Below are positions 56,598 to 64,000 of a stretch of DNA of 64,000 nt, in pieces. The position numbers and the translations under genes are program-made. Positions within the stretch are counted from its first letter, which is position 1. Every line of letters starts with the position of its first letter. Source of the stretch: Pseudomonas salomonii (GTDB lineage: Bacteria; Pseudomonadota; Gammaproteobacteria; Pseudomonadales; Pseudomonadaceae); NCBI RefSeq assembly GCF_900107155.1, contig NZ_FNOX01000001.1, forward strand, positions 709,233 to 773,232, in the 5' to 3' direction. The notes below the pieces were generated by a model. That model did no database searches and was not told the DNA's origin. It saw nothing but the letters and a program-made list of their open reading frames with translations.

Positions 56598-57932
56598 ATG
56601 AAGCCCACCCTGACCGCCAAACTCCTGCAAAACCTCACCCCTTGGCGCAACGCCCCCGCCTGGCATGTCGCCTTTTCTGGCGGCCTTGATTCCACCGTCC
56701 TGCTGCACTTCCTGGCCTCCCTGGCAAACACCGAAACCCTGCCGCCCCTCAGCGCAATCCATGTTCACCATGGCCTGCAAGCGGCCGCCGATGCCTGGCC
56801 AGGTCATTGCCAAGCCGTCTGTGACGAGCTGGGCGTGCCTTTGCAGGTGATGCGCGTGCAAGTCCAGTCGGGTGCCAGCCTTGAACGTGCAGCGCGTGAT
56901 GCGCGCTACCGGGCGTTTACCGAGGTGACCGGGGCAGGGCAGGTGCTGCTCACCGGCCAGCATCGTGACGACCAAGCCGAAACCCTGCTGTTTCGCCTGT
57001 TGCGCGGCGCGGGGGTGCGAGGCTTGGCGGCCATGCCGGCGCATCGCCCATTGGCGGGGGCGCACTTGGCTGACGGACACTTGGTACGGCCGTTGCTGGA
57101 TGTCTCACGCGCCGAGCTGCAAGCCTATGCGCAGCAGCATCAGTTGCAGTGGATCGAAGACCCTTCCAACGCCGATTCCCGGTTTGCACGCAATTACTTG
57201 CGCCATCGTGTGTTCCCGCTGCTGACCGAGCGCTGGCCCCAAGCCGTCGCCAGCCTGGCCCGTACTGCCGAGCACTTGAGCGAAGCCCAGGCCTTGCTCG
57301 ACGAATTGGCCGTCATTGACCTGCAAGCCGCCGACCCACCTTCGCCGTTTCCCTGGCTGGCCTTGCCGTCATTGGCCCTCGCTCCCTTGCGCGGGCTTTC
57401 CGACGCCCGCCAGCGCAATGCCCTGCGCCATTGGCTGACGCCGCTGACGCGTTTACCCGACAGCGACCACTGGGCCGGTTGGTATGCCTTGCGGGATGCC
57501 AAGGGTGATGCGCAACCGCTGTGGCGCCTGGCCGATGGTCAGTTGCACCGCAGCGGCGAGCGCGTGTGGTGGCTGCCTTCCACCTACTCAGAGTTTTCCG
57601 ACACGCCGGTGAGCTGGCCCCATCCGCAAAACCCACTAGAGTTACCCGGTAATGGTCAGTTGAGATTGAGTGGTGAGGCGCCCGCAGGCCCGTTGGTGAT
57701 TCGTTATCGCCAAGGTGGCGAAATCATCGATGTGCCAGGTCGAGGCCGGCGCGACCTGAAGCGCCTGCTGAATGAAAGTGGCTTGCCAGGCTTCATGCGT
57801 GGCAGATTGCCGCTGCTCTATCAGGGCGAGCAATTGCTCGCTGTCCCAACCCTCGCGGGGTTATGGGCCAGCTCGACGGGCAACTGGCAATTACATTGGA
57901 TGCCACAGACATGCGATCAAGGTTTGAGCTGA
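56598..57932 (+). CDS. tilS: tRNA(Ile)-lysidine synthetase
   Basis: TilS adds lysine to C34 of the CAU-anticodon tRNA-Ile so it reads AUA. The 444-aa protein has the ATP PP-loop AFSGGLDSTVLLHF (S27-S32), VLLTGQHRDDQAETLLFRLL, the helical middle and the C-terminal domain with RGRRDLKRLLNESGLPGFMR. Starts at 56583 and 56598 are both possible with weak ribosome sites; 56598 is given because it matches the usual length. Further upstream codons would run into the REPIN. Confidence 0.93.
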   Translation: MKPTLTAKLLQNLTPWRNAPAWHVAFSGGLDSTVLLHFLASLANTETLPPLSAIHVHHGLQAAADAWPGHCQAVCDELGVPLQVMRVQVQSGASLERAARDARYRAFTEVTGAGQVLLTGQHRDDQAETLLFRLLRGAGVRGLAAMPAHRPLAGAHLADGHLVRPLLDVSRAELQAYAQQHQLQWIEDPSNADSRFARNYLRHRVFPLLTERWPQAVASLARTAEHLSEAQALLDELAVIDLQAADPPSPFPWLALPSLALAPLRGLSDARQRNALRHWLTPLTRLPDSDHWAGWYALRDAKGDAQPLWRLADGQLHRSGERVWWLPSTYSEFSDTPVSWPHPQNPLELPGNGQLRLSGEAPAGPLVIRYRQGGEIIDVPGRGRRDLKRLLNESGLPGFMRGRLPLLYQGEQLLAVPTLAGLWASSTGNWQLHWMPQTCDQGLS

Positions 57933-58184
57933 TAGAGGCTTTCCGGTAGACTACGCTCCCTTCTTGATACAACTTCTGTGGATTCAGCTGAATCGCAGCA
58001 GTTGCCGATTACCAAGCAGTCTTTGCTGGGCGATTCCAAAAAATGTGTAGCGATCAACGTACCGGTGTTTCATTGCTGGTCTGTCACCACGCGGCGGTTT
58101 TTTTGAAAGGTGCACTGTGATTAATGCAGGTGATCGGGGGCTTCGGCCTTCCTTCGCTTTCCCCGGCGGCTCGGACCGCTTTAA

Positions 58185-60688
<2,504 letters not shown>

Positions 60689-60723
60689 GCCGCGTTTCTC
60701 CGGTAAAGTATCCCACGCTAAAC

Positions 60724-62135
<1,412 letters not shown>

Positions 62136-62305
62136 TTGTTAAGTGGTAAAAGTCTAAGGATTGTGTCGGAAAGTTCACGACAGTGTGTATTTCGGCGCTA
62201 ATCTGACGGCTATCAAGCACAAGCCTGGGTCTTCCAGGCTTCGTGCTATCAGTTGCTGTAAAAGTTTTACATGGCTGTCTTTTTTTACTGGATACCCGGA
62301 TTTCG

Positions 62306-62584
62306 ATGCGCAGTCCCAATTGGTTGTTCCTCGTCTTGCTCTTGTTGCTGGCTGGCCTGCAATACCGCCTATGGGTGGGTAATGGCAGCTTTGCGCAGGT
62401 AAAAGAGTTGACCCAGCAGATTGCCGACCAGCATGCCGAAAACGAACGTCTGCTGGAGCGCAACCGCGTCCTCGATGCCGAAGTGCTTGAGCTGAAAAAA
62501 GGTACGGAGACCGTTGAAGAGCGGGCTCGCCATGAGTTGGGCATGGTCAAGGAGGGTGAAACCCTCTACCAGTTGGCCCAATGA
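62306..62584 (+). CDS. ftsB: Cell division protein FtsB
   Basis: Small bitopic divisome protein that forms the FtsQ-FtsL-FtsB complex and activates septal synthesis. The 92-aa protein has one membrane helix (LFLVLLLLLAGLQYRLW, about 7-23), then a periplasmic coiled coil (about 32-72) with QQIADQHAENERLLERNRVL, and a short conserved tail (ARHELGMVKEGETLYQL). The ATG at 62306 matches the family start. It overlaps ispD by four bases. Confidence 0.95.
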   Translation: MRSPNWLFLVLLLLLAGLQYRLWVGNGSFAQVKELTQQIADQHAENERLLERNRVLDAEVLELKKGTETVEERARHELGMVKEGETLYQLAQ

Positions 62585-63288
62585 TTGAGTCTTTACCGGC
62601 CTTCTGGGCCGTGATTCCTGCCGCGGGCGTGGGTGCCCGTATGGCTGCGGACCGTCCCAAGCAGTATCTGCAACTGGGCGGACGCACTATTCTGGAACAC
62701 AGCCTTGGCTGTTTTCTCGACCATCCAGGCCTCAAGGGGCTGGTGGTCAGTCTTGCTGTTGATGATCCTTACTGGCCAAACCTGCCGTGTGCCAACGACC
62801 CACGCATCGTGCGTGCGGACGGCGGCGACGAGCGCTCGGGCTCGGTGCTCAATGCGTTGTTGCAACTCAACGCCCTGGGCGCCAGTGATGATGACTGGGT
62901 GCTGGTGCATGACGCAGCGCGGCCGAACCTGAGCCGGGATGACCTCGACAAACTCCTGGCTGAACTGGCCGATGATCCCGTTGGTGGCCTGCTGGCCGTG
63001 CCGGCTCGCGACACGCTCAAACGCGTCGACAAGCATGGCCGTGTGGTCGAAACCGTCGACCGCAGCCTGATCTGGCAGGCGTATACGCCGCAGATGTTTC
63101 GCCTTGGCGCCTTGCACCGCGCCTTGGCTGACAGCCTGGTGGCCGATGCGGTGATCACCGATGAAGCCTCGGCCATGGAATGGTCCGGTCAAGCGCCGCG
63201 CTTGATCGAGGGGCGATCGGACAACATCAAGGTGACCCGGCCGGAAGATCTTGAATGGCTCAGGTTGCGGTGGGCTAACCGCAGGTAG
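62581..63288 (+). CDS. ispD: 2-C-methyl-D-erythritol 4-phosphate cytidylyltransferase
   Basis: Makes CDP-methylerythritol from MEP and CTP in the isoprenoid route begun by Dxr in this window. The 235-aa nucleotidyltransferase has AVIPAAGVGARMAADRPKQY (CTP-binding loop), LVHDAARPNLSRDDLDKL and TDEASAMEWSG. It starts in the ftsB stop (ATGA). ispF, often adjacent in enterobacteria, does not follow. Confidence 0.97.
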   Translation: MIESLPAFWAVIPAAGVGARMAADRPKQYLQLGGRTILEHSLGCFLDHPGLKGLVVSLAVDDPYWPNLPCANDPRIVRADGGDERSGSVLNALLQLNALGASDDDWVLVHDAARPNLSRDDLDKLLAELADDPVGGLLAVPARDTLKRVDKHGRVVETVDRSLIWQAYTPQMFRLGALHRALADSLVADAVITDEASAMEWSGQAPRLIEGRSDNIKVTRPEDLEWLRLRWANRR

Positions 63289-63310
63289 TCAGTTAAACCG
63301 TGTCGACTTC

Positions 63311-63376
63311 ATCGCAGGCAAGCCAGCTCCCACCTTTGAAATGCATTCCCTTGTGGGAGCCGGGCTTGCCCGCGAT
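63311..63376. repeat. REP pair in opposite (outward) orientation
   Basis: ATCGCAGGCAAGCCAGCTCC (63311 on, ending CAC at 63333) and TGTGGGAGCCGGGCTTGCCC (63352 on, ending GCGAT at 63376) are inverted REP units in the reverse order from the other five loci, with TGTGGGAG facing inward and an 18-nt spacer. It lies between convergent ispD and the LysR gene. Confidence 0.85.
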
Positions 63377-63400
63377 GAGGCCGGTACAGGCGCCGAATAA

Positions 63401-64000
63401 TCAGCCACAGTACTCCGGCCTTTCAGCCAATCCTGCCTTCAAAAAGTCCACCAGTTTGCGAACCTTCGGCGACAAATGCCGCTGCTGCGGATACAACGCC
63501 CACACCGCCGTATTCGGCGGTTGATGCGCCTCCAGCAATGACACCAGCGCGCCACTGTGCAAATGTTCCAGCACGTAATAATCCGGCAGTTGGCACAACC
63601 CAACCCCTTGCAGCGCCGCGTCCAGTACCGCCTGCCCACTGTCGCAGCGCCAGTTTCCCTGCACCCGTTGGGAAAATTCCCGCCCATCCTGAGCCAGTTG
63701 CCAGATATCCGAGCTGCCGATCAGGCAGTTATGCCGACTCAATTCCGACAAACTATGTGGCCGACCATACCGCGCCAGGTAGGACGGCGACGCGCACAGG
63801 TACATGCGCCGAGGCGCCAGGCGGCTGGCGACCATGCGTGAGTCTTGCAAGCGCCCCAGGCGAATCGCCAGGTCCAGCCCCTCGTGCACCAGGTCCAACT
63901 GGCGATTACTCAATTCGATGTCCACGCGCAGTTGCGGGTACAGCCCCATGAACCGCGTGACCAACGGCACGATAAAGCGCTCCCCATACGCCACCGCACA
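63401..64000 (-). CDS. LysR-family transcriptional regulator, N-terminus outside the window
   Basis: The last 199 residues or so of a LysR regulator; the frame is open to the window edge, so the HTH is not visible. The effector-binding domain is clear: FIVPLVTRFMGLYPQLRVDI, LVHEGLDLAIRLGRLQDS, APRRMYLCASPSYLARYGRP and the C-terminal QGVGLCQLPDYYVLEHLHSG. It is of the AaeR/DsdC-like CrgA subgroup. In PAO1 a LysR gene (gfnR, recalled) lies near ispD and precedes formaldehyde detoxification genes; this may be its counterpart, but that cannot be shown here. Confidence 0.85.
   Translation of the reverse strand, partial: CAVAYGERFIVPLVTRFMGLYPQLRVDIELSNRQLDLVHEGLDLAIRLGRLQDSRMVASRLAPRRMYLCASPSYLARYGRPHSLSELSRHNCLIGSSDIWQLAQDGREFSQRVQGNWRCDSGQAVLDAALQGVGLCQLPDYYVLEHLHSGALVSLLEAHQPPNTAVWALYPQQRHLSPKVRKLVDFLKAGLAERPEYCG

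Overview
The window is chromosomal DNA of a Pseudomonas, most likely of the P. fluorescens group. The evidence is the gene order, which follows the P. aeruginosa PAO1 block from ppc/adk down to eno/ftsB/ispD (locus order recalled, not looked up), the high G+C coding style, the MexL-MexJ-MexK efflux locus, and several short extragenic palindromes of the TGTGGGAG type (REP/REPIN) typical of this group. No rRNA, tRNA, CRISPR, IS element or prophage was seen.

Layout. 1-5.8 kb: end of ppc, adk, tsaB, a small unknown protein, a DUF72 protein, a PEP mutase/isocitrate lyase-like protein, a repeat-containing unknown protein and rsmJ. 5.8-10.7 kb: mexL divergent from mexJK, with a palindromic operator on the mexJK promoter. 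10.8-14.8 kb: an accessory block with an AsnC/Lrp regulator, a BesD-type Fe/2-oxoglutarate amino-acid halogenase, a divergent SHMT-fold PLP enzyme and two LysE/RhtB exporters. It sits between mexK and the DUF4197 gene, which are neighbours in PAO1. 15.3-24.8 kb: DUF4197, a YbaY-like lipoprotein, plsB, a cold-shock protein, rlmA, dapE and an ndvB-like glucan synthase. 25.0-31.6 kb: tcdA, csdE, csdA, dapD, an ArsC-like reductase, a Na+/H+ antiporter and an orphan metzincin protease. 31.8-36.7 kb: dapC, glnD and map on the minus strand. 37.1-63.3 kb: the conserved plus-strand superblock rpsB-tsf-pyrH-frr-uppS-cdsA-dxr-rseP-bamA-skp-lpxD-fabZ-lpxA-lpxB-rnhB-dnaE-accA-tilS-pyrG-kdsA-eno-ftsB-ispD. 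The window ends inside a LysR regulator.

How the genes work together. The superblock couples translation, outer-membrane assembly, lipid A and Kdo synthesis, isoprenoid supply and phospholipid or fatty-acid precursors. dapE, dapD and dapC are three steps of the succinylase route to diaminopimelate and lysine. TsaB, TcdA, CsdE and CsdA all belong to t6A/ct6A tRNA modification.

The most interesting part is the 10.8-14.8 kb block. The oxygenase there carries an H-x-G iron site in place of H-x-D, and every BesD active-site residue I can recall is conserved at a constant +3 offset. This marks it as a free-amino-acid radical halogenase. Its PLP partner keeps the SHMT lysine, aspartate and arginine but has lost the folate-reaction residues. 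With an amino-acid-type regulator and two amino-acid exporters, this looks like a compact pathway that makes and secretes a halogenated, or cryptically halogenated, amino acid.
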